From Hyperoodon ampullatus (lineage: Eukaryota > Chordata > Mammalia > Artiodactyla > Ziphiidae), in NCBI GenBank assembly GCA_949752795.1, contig OX457058.1:167774223-167838222 (forward strand): 64,000 bases of DNA, in the 5' to 3' direction. Shown piece after piece: positions 41,245-53,200 of the stretch; position 1 is the first letter of the stretch, and the number at the start of each line of letters is the position of its first letter. The position numbers were made by a program, and so were the translations under genes. The notes under the pieces were generated by a model that searched no databases, had not been told where the DNA came from, and saw nothing but the letters and a program-made list of their open reading frames with translations.

Positions 41245-44200
41245 CACATAATTCTATTTATATGAAGTTCACAACCAGGCAAAACTAATCTATGGTATTA
41301 GAAGTCAGGATAATGGCTACCCTTAGCGGTATACTGACAAGAAAGGGCATGTGGTACCTTTCCAGAGTACTGGGAATGTTCCATAGCTTGCTCTACTTTC
41401 CAACCCCTCCCAATGATACTGATAGTTATTTTTGTTTATTGCACAGTCACAGGATGCCTGATTGTCAGAATTCTAAATACTACTACTGCACACCTTCTGT
41501 CTCAACAAATGATTCAGACAAATTAACCACAAGATTAACCTTGATACCAACATAAATTGAACAAAATTTTATTGACAGAAACGAGAATAAATAAACATTG
41601 TGGGGAAGATCTGAGGGATTAGAATCAGAATTTTGTGCTCTCTCCTTATCCTTGAATAAGGAAGGACCATTGAGGAGATATTATGATGGTAAAACTGTTC
41701 CTGCTGGTGAGCATCAAGGACACAGGATCAAGGCCTTAGAAACCATGCTTTATGAAGTCATATCAGAAACCTTTAGAAAGCTTGTTGTTTAGAATCATAT
41801 CATAGACTTACAAGACCAGAAGAACCTGGTTTTAAGCTTGGACAGTCAAGAATGCTGGCAATGTTAAAAACAAAGAAACAAACAAAAACCCCCAGACTCA
41901 TTCTTGTCTTGGCGCCAAGTATATTTCCTACTCTGGTTATACCTAATCAGGTATCTCCAAGTTTACCCCAATCTCCAAACTTACCCAATGATCTATAAAA
42001 GTGTACTTGAACATTGGGAGATCTACCTTCGGGGAGACTGTATTCCTTTTTTTTTTTTTAAACCTTTATTGGAGTATAATTGCTTTCCAATGTTGTGTTA
42101 GTTTCTGCTGTACCACAAAGTGAATCAGCTATATGTATACAAATATACCCATATCCCCTCCCTTGTGAGCCTCCCTCCCACCCTCCCCATCCCACCCCTC
42201 TAGGTCATCACAAAGCATCGAGTTGATCTCCCTGTGCTATGTGGTAGCTTCCTATTAGGAGAAGGGGAAGCTGGGATGAAGTGAGAAAATAGCATTGACA
42301 TATATACACTATCAAATGTAAAATGGATGGCTAGTAGGAGACTAGTATTGAAGGTAGATCTTCCTTGCCTATTAAGTTATTGAATTTCAGCATTATTTTT
42401 TTACAATTGGTAGTTTTATTATCTCATGAACACCTGAAAAAATCAACCCCAAAATGTATGAAAAATATAAACCTCTCTGAAGAAAACATTAAGAGTAAAG
42501 CTTCATGCTCATGAATTAGGCAATGGTTTCTTAGATAAGACAGCAAAATCACAAACAACAAAAGGAAAAAGAGATTGGACTTGATTAAAATTTAAAACAT
42601 TTGTGCCACAAAAAACACCATCAGGAATGTAAAAAACCCATAGAATGAGAGAAAATACATGCAAATCCTATACCTCTTAAGGGACTTACATTCAGAATAT
42701 ATAAAGTACTTTTATAACTCATCAATAAAAAAACAATTAACTCAATTTTAAATTGGCAAAGGATTTGAATAAGTATTTCTCCAAAGAAGATATATTAGTG
42801 ACCAATAAACACATGGAAAGATTCTTAATATCATTAGTCATTAGAGAAATGCAAATCAAAACCACGAGATACAATTTCCCATCCACTACAGTAACTAACA
42901 TTTTAAAAAGACAGATAATAATAAGTGTTGGTGAGGATTTATTTTTTTTTATTTATTTTTTTTTTTGAACAAACTGTTATTTGTTTGTTTTATTTTTATT
43001 TTTTTTTTTTATTTTTTTTTATTTTATAGGCAGCTTTTATTCTCTAAAGATTGCTGTTTCTGGGAACATGATTTGACGAGTGTTACCTCTGAATTCTTTT
43101 TTTTTTTTTTTTTTTTTTTTTTTTATTAGTTTCTGCTTTATAACAAAGTGAATCAGTCATACATATACATCTGTTCCCACATCCCCTCCCTCATGCATCT
43201 CCCTCCCTCCCACCCTCCCCATCCCACCCCTCCAGGCGGTCACAAAGCACCGAGCTGATCTCCCTGTGCTCTGCGGCTGCTTCCCACTATCTATCTACCT
43301 TACGTTTGGTAGTGTATATATGTCCATGCCTCTCTTTAAGTGTTGGTGAGGATTTAGAGAAATAATCCTCATACACTGCTGGTGGGAATGTAAAATGGTA
43401 CAGCCATAGTTTCACAGTTCTTCAAAATGTTAAACATATGACCTAGCAATGAGAATCCTAAGTATATACCCAAAAGAACTGAAAGCATATGTCTACACAA
43501 AACTTGTACACAGATGTTCATAATAGTATTATTCATAATAGCCAAAAAAGTGTAAAAAACATCAAATGTCCATCAACCCAAATATCCTGATGAATGGATA
43601 AACAAAATGTGCCAAATCCATACAATAAAATATTATTCATCCATAAAAAGGAATGAAGTACTGATATACGCTACAACATGGATGAAACCTGAAGACATTA
43701 TATTAAATCAATAAGTCAGTCACAAAAGGACAAATACTGTATGATTCTACTTATATGGGGTATCTAGAGTGGTCAGATTCAGAGAGACAGAAAGCAGTTG
43801 CCTGGGGCTGGAGGGAAGAGAGAATGGGGAGTTACTGTTTAATGGCTATGGAGTTTAAGTTTAGAAAGATGGAAACATTCTGGAGGGAGATGGATGGTGA
43901 TGATGGTTGCACAACAATGTGAATATACCTAATGCTACCGAGCCATACCCCTAAAAGAAATTAAAATGTTAAAGTCTGTGTTGTGTATATTTTAACAGAT
44001 AAATAAACTGGAGTAAACAAAACCACCAGCAGGAATCAAGAAAAAAAAAAAAGAACCATATATGCAAAAAGGTAGAAAAGTATGAGCTAAGGAAAGGAAG
44101 AGAAACTTCTGATGTAACAGGTCACACTATTCTATGTCTAACCCTTTAAAACAATATAGAGAGAAGGAAGGTAAATCAACAAAATCCTGAGGACTCTCAG

Positions 44201-47200
44201 TAATATCCTCCTAAGGAGACAGAGGTTGACAGTGGATGAGATGGTTTCCAAAGGAAAAGTAAAGGGAAAAACCAGCCCTCTTAAGTGAAGTTAGGTTCAC
44301 CACCTTCCAAGGTCTTTTACTGAGTTGAGAGACTGAATCAAGTGCTACCTAGATGAGGTGAAGCAAACAGTCTCAAGAATAATTTACCCATATTGCATCA
44401 GAGCAAATTGAAGATCTACCAGTGCTGCACACTTTAGTGACGAACCAGAGAAAAAGAGGAGGAGGAGGAACAGAAGGAGGAGATGTGAGGGAGGAAAGGG
44501 GTAAAGAAGAGGGTAGAATAGGGGAGGGAAGGGGAAAGGAAAAGGCAGAATAGGAAGGCACTGATAGCATATAAGAGATATAAGGAATCCAGTCAGACAA
44601 AGCATATCTCAAGATAAGGTAAAATTTCCTCTGTATTTTGCATCAAAAGACTTTAATGAATTAATAGATTCAATAAGACAAGATCTCAAAGCCTCAATAA
44701 CTGAATGACAACATGAAAAGGCAGATCATAGAGATAGAGAAATAAATTGAGAGCCATGTCCCCTTATCATTCTAGGCTCCAAGACAGGTTAACAAAATTT
44801 AACTGTGTTGGAAGGGGGTAGGCATCTGTCAATAAGGTCAATCAATATGAATTTTTCCTTTCAACTGTGCAAACTGAGAGGAGCTATGTAGGCTTGATCA
44901 AAGACATCAATGACAAAATTTGACATCAATGACAAAATTACCAAACCAAGTAAATGGAGAGCCATATATCATTTACCCAACTCCACCTCTTACAAGCTGT
45001 GTGACTTTATTTTTTTATTTTATTTTATTTTATTTTATTTTATTATTATTATTTGCGATATGCGGGCCTCTCACTGTTGTGGCCTCTCCCGTTGCGGAGC
45101 ACAGGCTCCGGACACGCAGGCTCAGCGGCCATGGTTCACGGGACCAGCCGCTCCGCGGCATGTGGGATCTTCCCGAACTTGGGCATGAACCCACGTCCCC
45201 TGCATTGGCAGGCGGACTCTCAACCACTGCACCACCAGGGAAGCCCTTTTTTTTAAAAAAATAAATTTATTTATTTATTTATTTATTTATTTATGGCTAC
45301 ATTGAGTCTTCATTGCTGCGCATGGGCTTTCTCTAGTTGCGGTGAGCGGGGGCTACTCTTCATCACAGTGTGCAGGCTTCTCACTGCGGTGGTTTCCCGT
45401 TGCAGAGCACGGGCTCTAGGCACATGGGCTTCAGTAGTTGTGGCTCGTGGGCTCTAGAGCGCAGGCTCAGTAGTTGTGGCACACAGGCTTAGTTGCTCCT
45501 TGGCATGTGGGATCTTCCCAGACCAGGGCTCGGACCCATGTCCCCTGAATTGGCAAGCAGATTCTTAATCACTGCACCACCAGGGAAGTCCAAGCTGTGT
45601 GAGTTTAATCATATCAATTTAAACTGTAAAAGTAATTTAACATTACCTATTTCAACTTGGTTGTTGTGAATATTAAATGAGATGATATTTGTAACATGCT
45701 GAGAACAACTATAGTAGCTCAGTGGGTGGGAGCTATTATTATTTGTCTTTGGGGAGAGTAAAAAAAGTCACTGAAATTGTAAATGAGAATAAAGCATGAT
45801 GTTTCATAGTCCCCCTGCTTTAGGGTTGTTCATAGGGTCCTATTTTTGTAGATCCTAAAAATCCATCATCACCACCCCACCCCCTGCCAGAGGATTCTGG
45901 GAAGATGGTAGAGTGGGATGCACTAGGAATCTCTCTCCCCACTTGGACAGCAATTGCACTGCGAGAATCTATCTGATGTAATGTTTGGGAACTCTGGAGT
46001 CTATTGAAGGCTTGCAACTTCCAGAGGAAGACTCTGGTAGTAAATTGTGGTTAATTTCAGCCCTTAGCACAGTAGAAGCTACCCATTCTCCACCTCTAGC
46101 CTCAGGGCAGGCAGTTATGCATGTGTTCCTGGGGCAGTTGCACACAGCTTGCAGGAGCCAGTGTGGGCAAAAAGGACCTTGTCCTCCAAATATTGTGGAT
46201 CTGTGCTCTGTTTGCTGATTGCAGCTTCTTATCACAGAGGTGCAGACAAAAAGGAGGGTGGCCATTCTTGTTGCACCTCTTTCAGTGTTGCAAGTCCACT
46301 CCCCACTGGCTGAAATGACTTCCAAGGAATTTAAAGGTCTGGGCCCTTCCCCCTTATCTACCCCATCATTTGTCTCTTTTTTTCCCTTTTGGGAACCAGA
46401 CATTAAAGACTAGGACATTTGAGGTATTATCAAAAAGACAAGAGGTAACAAGTGTTGGTGAAGATGTGGAGAAAAGAGAACACTGTTGGTGGGAATGTAA
46501 ATTGGTGCAGCCACTGTGGAAAACAGTGTGAAGACTCCACAAAATTCAAAAATAAAACTACCATATGATTCAGTGATTCAACTTTTGGGTATATATCCAA
46601 AGGAAATGAAATCACTATCTCAAAGAGATATCTGCATCCCCATTTTCATTGCAGCATTATTCAGAATAATCAAGACAGGAAAACAACCTAAGTGTTCAAC
46701 AACAGACGAACGGATAAAGAAAATGTGGTATATATACACAATAGAATATTATTTGGCCATCAAAAAGAAGGAAACCCTGCCATTTGCAACAATGGATGAA
46801 ACAGAGGGCATTATGCTAAGTGAAACAGTCAAAGAAAGACAAATACTGTATGACTTCACTTATATGTAGAATCTATAAAAAAGTCAAACTAATAGAAATT
46901 GAGAGCAGAATGGTGGTTGCCAGGGGAGTGGTGGCAGAGGAATGGGGAAGGGGTAATTGGTAAAGGTGGTTGAAGGGGACAAATTTCCAATTATAAGATG
47001 AATAAGTTCTAAGGATGCAACATACAGTACAGTGACATAGTTAACAATACTATACGTATATTTGAAAGTTGCTAGGAGGGTAAGTCTAAAAAGTTCTCTT
47101 CACACAAAAAAATTATAACTATGTAAGATGACTGATGTGTTAACTAACCTTATGGTGATAATCATTTTGCAATATATACATATATCAAATCATTACACTG

Positions 47201-50200
47201 TACATCTTAAACTTACACAATATTATGTCAGTTATATCTCAGTAAAGCTGGGGAGAAAGACTAGAACATTCAAAAGCAACTGCATACACAAGGAAAATTT
47301 AGAAACTGACCACATACACTTGGGGAAAGGTACAGGCTCAGGAAAGACCTAAGAAGATCTTGAGTTTACATCTCAGGCTAATCCTTGGCACAGAGAGTGT
47401 CCACAACAATTAAAAAAAAAAAAAAAAACATTAACAACAAAAAAGCAAACCCTGGGGAAGGGGGAGAATCTGATTTCCAGATCTACTATATTATTAGATT
47501 CAAATGTCCAGTATTCAACAAAAAAATCACAAGGCATACAAAGAAACAGAAAATATAGCCCATTCAAAGGAAAAAATTAAATCAACAGAAAGGTTCCATC
47601 TTAAAGATATTCAAAAAACTAAAGGAAGATGTGGGGAAAGTCAAGAAAATAATATATGAACAAAATGGAAATATCAATAAAGAGATAGAAAAACTAAAAG
47701 AACCAAAAAGAAATTCTACAGCTGAAAAAGCACAATAACTGAAATTAAAAATTTGCTAGAGGGATTGAAAGGTAGAAGAAAGAATCAGTTAATTTGAAAA
47801 TAGGACAATGAAAATTAGCGAGTCTGAGGAACAGAAAGAAAAATCATTGAAGCAAAGTGAATAATGGTTTGTAACTGTACTTGTGTTTTCTATATGATTT
47901 AAGAGACTAATACATTTAAAGAAAAAAATGATTAATGTAAAAGCTAGTATTACTTACTGTTAACTTGGATTTGTAACTCCAAATCTCATTTTCTACATAA
48001 TTTAGGAGACATGCATTTAAAAGAATTACTAATTTATGTTTGGAGGCACACAATGTATAAGGATGTAATTTTGTGACATCAACAGCTGAAACAACAGTAG
48101 TTGGAGACGTCAATACCCCACTCACAATTATGGACAGAACACCGGACAGAAGATAGGTAAGGACATCAAGTACTTAAACAGTGCAGTAAACCAACTGAAT
48201 CTAATAGACATACACAGAACATTCCACCCAACAACAGTACATACACTTCTCAAGGGCTTATGGAACAATTTCCAGGGCAGACTATATGTTATGCCACAAA
48301 TTAAGTTTCAATAGACTTAAAAAGATAAATATCACACAAAGTATCTCCTCTGATCACAAGGAGATGAAGTTAAAAATTAATAACAAAGAAAACTGGAAAT
48401 TCACAAAATTGTGGAAACTAAACAACACTCACTTAAACTAGCAACCTACCAAAGAAGAAATCACAAGGGAAATTGTAAAATACCTACAGACAAATGAAAA
48501 TGAAAATACAGTATACCAAAACTTATGGGATGAAGTGAAAGTGGTGATAAGGGGGAGATTTATTACTCTAAATATTTACATTAAAAATAAGGAAGAGGGC
48601 TTCCCTGGTGGCACAGTGGTTGAGAGTCCGCCTGCCAATGCAGGGGACATGGGTTCATGCCCCGGTACAGGAGGATCCCACATGCCACGGAGTGGCTGGG
48701 CCCGTGAGCCATGGCCGCTGAGCCTGCGTGTCCAGAGCCTGTGCTCTGCAACGGGAAAGGCCACAACAGTGAGAGGCCCGCATACCGCAAAAAAAAAAAA
48801 AAAAAAAAAAAATGAAGGAATGAGTGAAGGGAGCCAAAAAGTACAAACTTCCAACTATAAAATAAGTAAGTCATGGAGATGTACAGGAATACCTAGGAGA
48901 TACTGCAAGTTTGTTTCTAGGCCAACACAATAAAGCAAATATGGCAATAAAGCAAGTCACATGAATTTTTTGGTTTCCCAGTGTATATAAAAGTTACATT
49001 TACACTAGACTGTAGTCTATTAAAGGTGTAATAGTATTATGCCTTTAAAATAATGTATATACCTTAATTTAAAAATACTTTATCACTGAAAAATGCTAAC
49101 CATCATCTGAAAATGGATGGTTGCTACAAACTTTCAATTCGTTTAAAAAAAAGCAGTATCTGCAAAGTGCAATAAAGCTAAGCACAATAAAATTACATAT
49201 ACCTGTAATGTACAGCATGGTTACTATAGTTAATAATACTGTATTACATATGTGAAAGTTGCTCAGAGAGTAGATCTTAAAGTTCTCATGACAAGAAAAA
49301 AAATCTGTAACTATGTATGGTGATGGATGTTAACCAGACTTATTGTGGTAATCATTTTGCAATGTCTACAAATATAAAATCATTATGTTGTATACCTAAA
49401 ACTAATATAACGTTATATGTCAATTATACCTCAATTAAAATTGTGAAAACAAAAATCAAGAAATTTCTCAAATCAACAATTTAACTTTAAAACTTAAGGA
49501 ACTAGAAAAAGAAGAACAAAGTAAACCAAAAGCTAGCAAGGGAAAAGGAAATAATAAAGATTAGAGCAGAGATAAATGGAACAGAGAGTCGAAAAATAAG
49601 AAAGAAAATCAATAAAATCAAAAGCTGATTCTTTGAAAAGATCAATAAACCTTTACCTAGATGAACTGAGAAAAAAAGAAAGATGATTCAAATTACTAAA
49701 ATCAGAAGTGAAAGTGAGAACATTACTGCTACTTCTACAGAAGTAGAAAGGATTATAAGAGAGTATTATAAACAACTGTACACCAGCAAATTGGATGAGC
49801 TAAATAAAATGGAAAAATTCCTAGAAAAAAAAACCTACAAGACTAAGTAAATTGTGAAGAAATAGAAAATCTGAATAGACCTAAAACTAGTAAGGAGATT
49901 GAATTAGTAATAAAAAATCTCTCAACAAAGAAAAGCCCTGGACCTGATGGCTTCACTGGTGAATTCAACAAAACATTTAAAGAAGAGCTAATACTGATCC
50001 TTCTCAAACTTTTCCAAAAAATTGAAAAGGAGGAACATTTCCCAACTCATTCCATGAAGCCAGTGTTATCCTGATACCAAAGCCAAACAAAAACACTATC
50101 AAAAAAGAAAAAAGAAAACTGTAGACCAATATCCCTGATGAGTAATGATGCAAAAATCCTCAACAAAATACTAGCACACAGAATTCAGCAGCCCATTAAA

Positions 50201-53200
50201 AGGATTATTCACCATGACTAAGTAGGGTTTATTCCTGTAATGCAAGGAACATTGAATGCAAACAACATATGAAAACTGACCAATGTAGTATACCCCATTA
50301 ACAGAATGAAAGAAAAAAACCCACAACATCATCTTAACTGATACAAAAGAGCATTTGACAAAATTCAAGATACTTTCATGATAAAACACTTAACAGACTA
50401 GAAATAGAAAAAAACTATGGGGGGAGGGGTGAGTGGGATGAATTGGGAGATTGGGATTGAGATATACACACTATCGATACTATGTATAAAATAGGTAACT
50501 AATGAGAACCTACTGTATAGCACAGGGAACTCTACTCAGTGCTCTATGGTGACCTAAATGAGAAGGAAATCCAAAAAAGAGGGGATATATGTATATGTAT
50601 AGCTGATTCACTTTGCTGTACAGTGTAAACTAATACAATATTGTAAAGCAACTATACTCCAATAAAAATTATTTAAAAAAAGAAGAAAACTACCTAAACA
50701 TAATGAAAACCATATATGAGAAATCCACAGTGAACATTATACTCAAGGGTGAAAGACTTAAAGCTTTTCCTCTAAGATCAGGAACAAGGCAAGGAAGCCC
50801 ACTCTCACCACTTCTATTCAATATAGTACTGGAAGTTCTAGCCAGAGCTATTAGGCAAGAGAAAGAAGTTAAAAGCATCAGAATTGAAAAGGAAGTAGTA
50901 AAATCATCTCTGTTCACAGATGATGTGATCTTATATGTAAAAATCCCTAAAGCTTCTCCAAAAAAAAAAAACCTATTAGAACTAATAATGGAATTCAGCA
51001 AAGTAGCAGGATATAAAATCATCACTCAAAAATCAGTTGCATTTCTGTACACTAACATGAATAATTAGAAGACAAAATTAGGAAAACAATTCCATTTATA
51101 ATAGCATCAAAAAACTACTTAAGAAATAACCAAATTAGTTAAGGGTAACCCACAGAATGGGAGAAAATATTTGCAAATCATTTATCTGACAAGGGATTAA
51201 TATGCAGAATAAATAGAAAACTCCTAAAACTCAACAATAAAAACAAGCAATCTGATTAACAAACAGGTAAAGGACTTCAAAAGACATTTCTCCAAAGATT
51301 AAAAAATGGCCAATAAGGATATAAAAAGATGCTCAACATCACTAATAATTAGGGAAATGCGATCAAAACTATAATGAAAAACCACTTCACATCCATTAGG
51401 ATGATTACTATCAAAAGACCAGAAAATAACAAGGGTTGGCAATAATGTGGAGAAACTGGAACTCTTTTGCACTGGGGGTCAGAATGTAAAATGGTACAGT
51501 GCTGTGTAAACAGTATTGAAGTTCCTCAAAAAATTAAAAATAGAATTATCATATGATCCAGCGATCCCACTTCTGAGTATATACCCAAAAGAAATAAAAG
51601 CAGGTCTCAAAGATATATCTGTATAGCCATGTTCATAGCAACACTATTCACAAGAGCTATAACATGGAAGCAACACAATTGTCCACTGATGTATGAATGG
51701 ACAAGCAAAATGTCATATATACCATACAACTGAATATTATTCAGCCTTAATGATGAAGAAAACTCTGACATATGTTATTACATGGATGACCCTTGAGAAC
51801 ATTATGCTAAGTGAAATAATCTAGTCTCAAAAGGACAAACACTGTATGATTCCACTTATATGAGGTACCAACGTAGTCAAAATCATAGAGACAGAAAGTA
51901 GAATGGCAGCTGTGAGAGGCTGTGGGGAAGAGGGGAGTGGGGAGTGGGGATTTATTTTTTAAAGGGTATAGAGTTTCAAGATGAAAAGAGTTATGGATGT
52001 TGGAGGTGCTTGCAGAATACTTGCATGTATTTAATACCACTGAACTATACACTTAAAAATGGTTAAGATGGTAAATTTTGTTATGTTTATTTTTACTACA
52101 GTAAAATTTTTTTTTAAATCCATCACCCCTAATAGGTCTGTGACCTTAGGATTAGTTCATTAATATGGCAGATTTTAAAATAAATCTAATCCCTGGCTCA
52201 CAGGTAGTGCTTATACCAATAAAAGTGAATTCCTCACCTGCCTTTGTCAAGTAAACCTTTCCACTTCGGGAAACAAAAGTAATATCTGAAGTATAAAAAC
52301 TATGATAAGTATTCTTTATGATATCATCATGAAAGTCAGCTATTAATTCAAAGGTGTTGCCGCCATCAATTGAAAGCCATACCTAAGGGAATAAAAAGAT
52401 AATACCTCACTAAAGAGCTGCCATGTAACAGTCATCAGTTACCTAATCTTCCTACATAAGAAAAGTCATGCACCATGACCATACTCCCACATCCATCACA
52501 CACACACAGACGTACAGACTGACTCCTTACCTACTTGTTCAACCATCTATTTCCTTCCTAGAGTTTGTGCAAAAGTGTACATGGCAGTCTTCAGTTTTAA
52601 ACAGTATGCATTGTGAATGTACCAAAGAACAAAGTTATTCCATCATCTCCCAACTGGTCCTCCTTGTTCATAAAAGGATGAAGTGTTGGATGTATTTGGA
52701 TATGGAGGAGAGTGCTTATCCATATTAAAATGAGACTTCTGTGCTGAATTCCTTTATTAGTTCTAATCAGGTTTTTTGTTTTTGTTTCATTTGTTTTGTA
52801 GAATCCTCAGAGTTTTCTACATACAAGATCATAGCATCTGTGCATAGAGATAATCTTACTTCTTCCTTTTTTTTTTTTTTTTTTTTTGCGGTATGCGTGC
52901 CTCCCACTGTTGTGGCCTCTCCCGTTGCGGAGCACAGGCTCCGGATGCACAGGCTCAGCAGCCATGGCTCACGGGCCCAGCCGCTCCGCGGCACGTGGGA
53001 TCCTCCCGGACCGGGGCATGAACCCGCGTCCCCTGCATCGGCAGGCGTACTCTCAACCACTGCGCCACCAGGGAAGCCCACTTCTTCCTTTTATATACAG
53101 ATACTTTTAAATTTCTTTTTCTTGTCTAATAGCTCTGGTTAGGACTTCCAGTACTATATTGAATACAAGTGTTGAGAGTGGGCTTCCTTGCCTTGTTCCT

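Noticed and set aside
50703..51068. 121-codon ORF with reverse-transcriptase motif
   Set aside because: Real RT ancestry, but it is a fragment of a dead L1 with stops before and after and an altered F-T-D-D motif. Kept as part of the L1, not as a gene.
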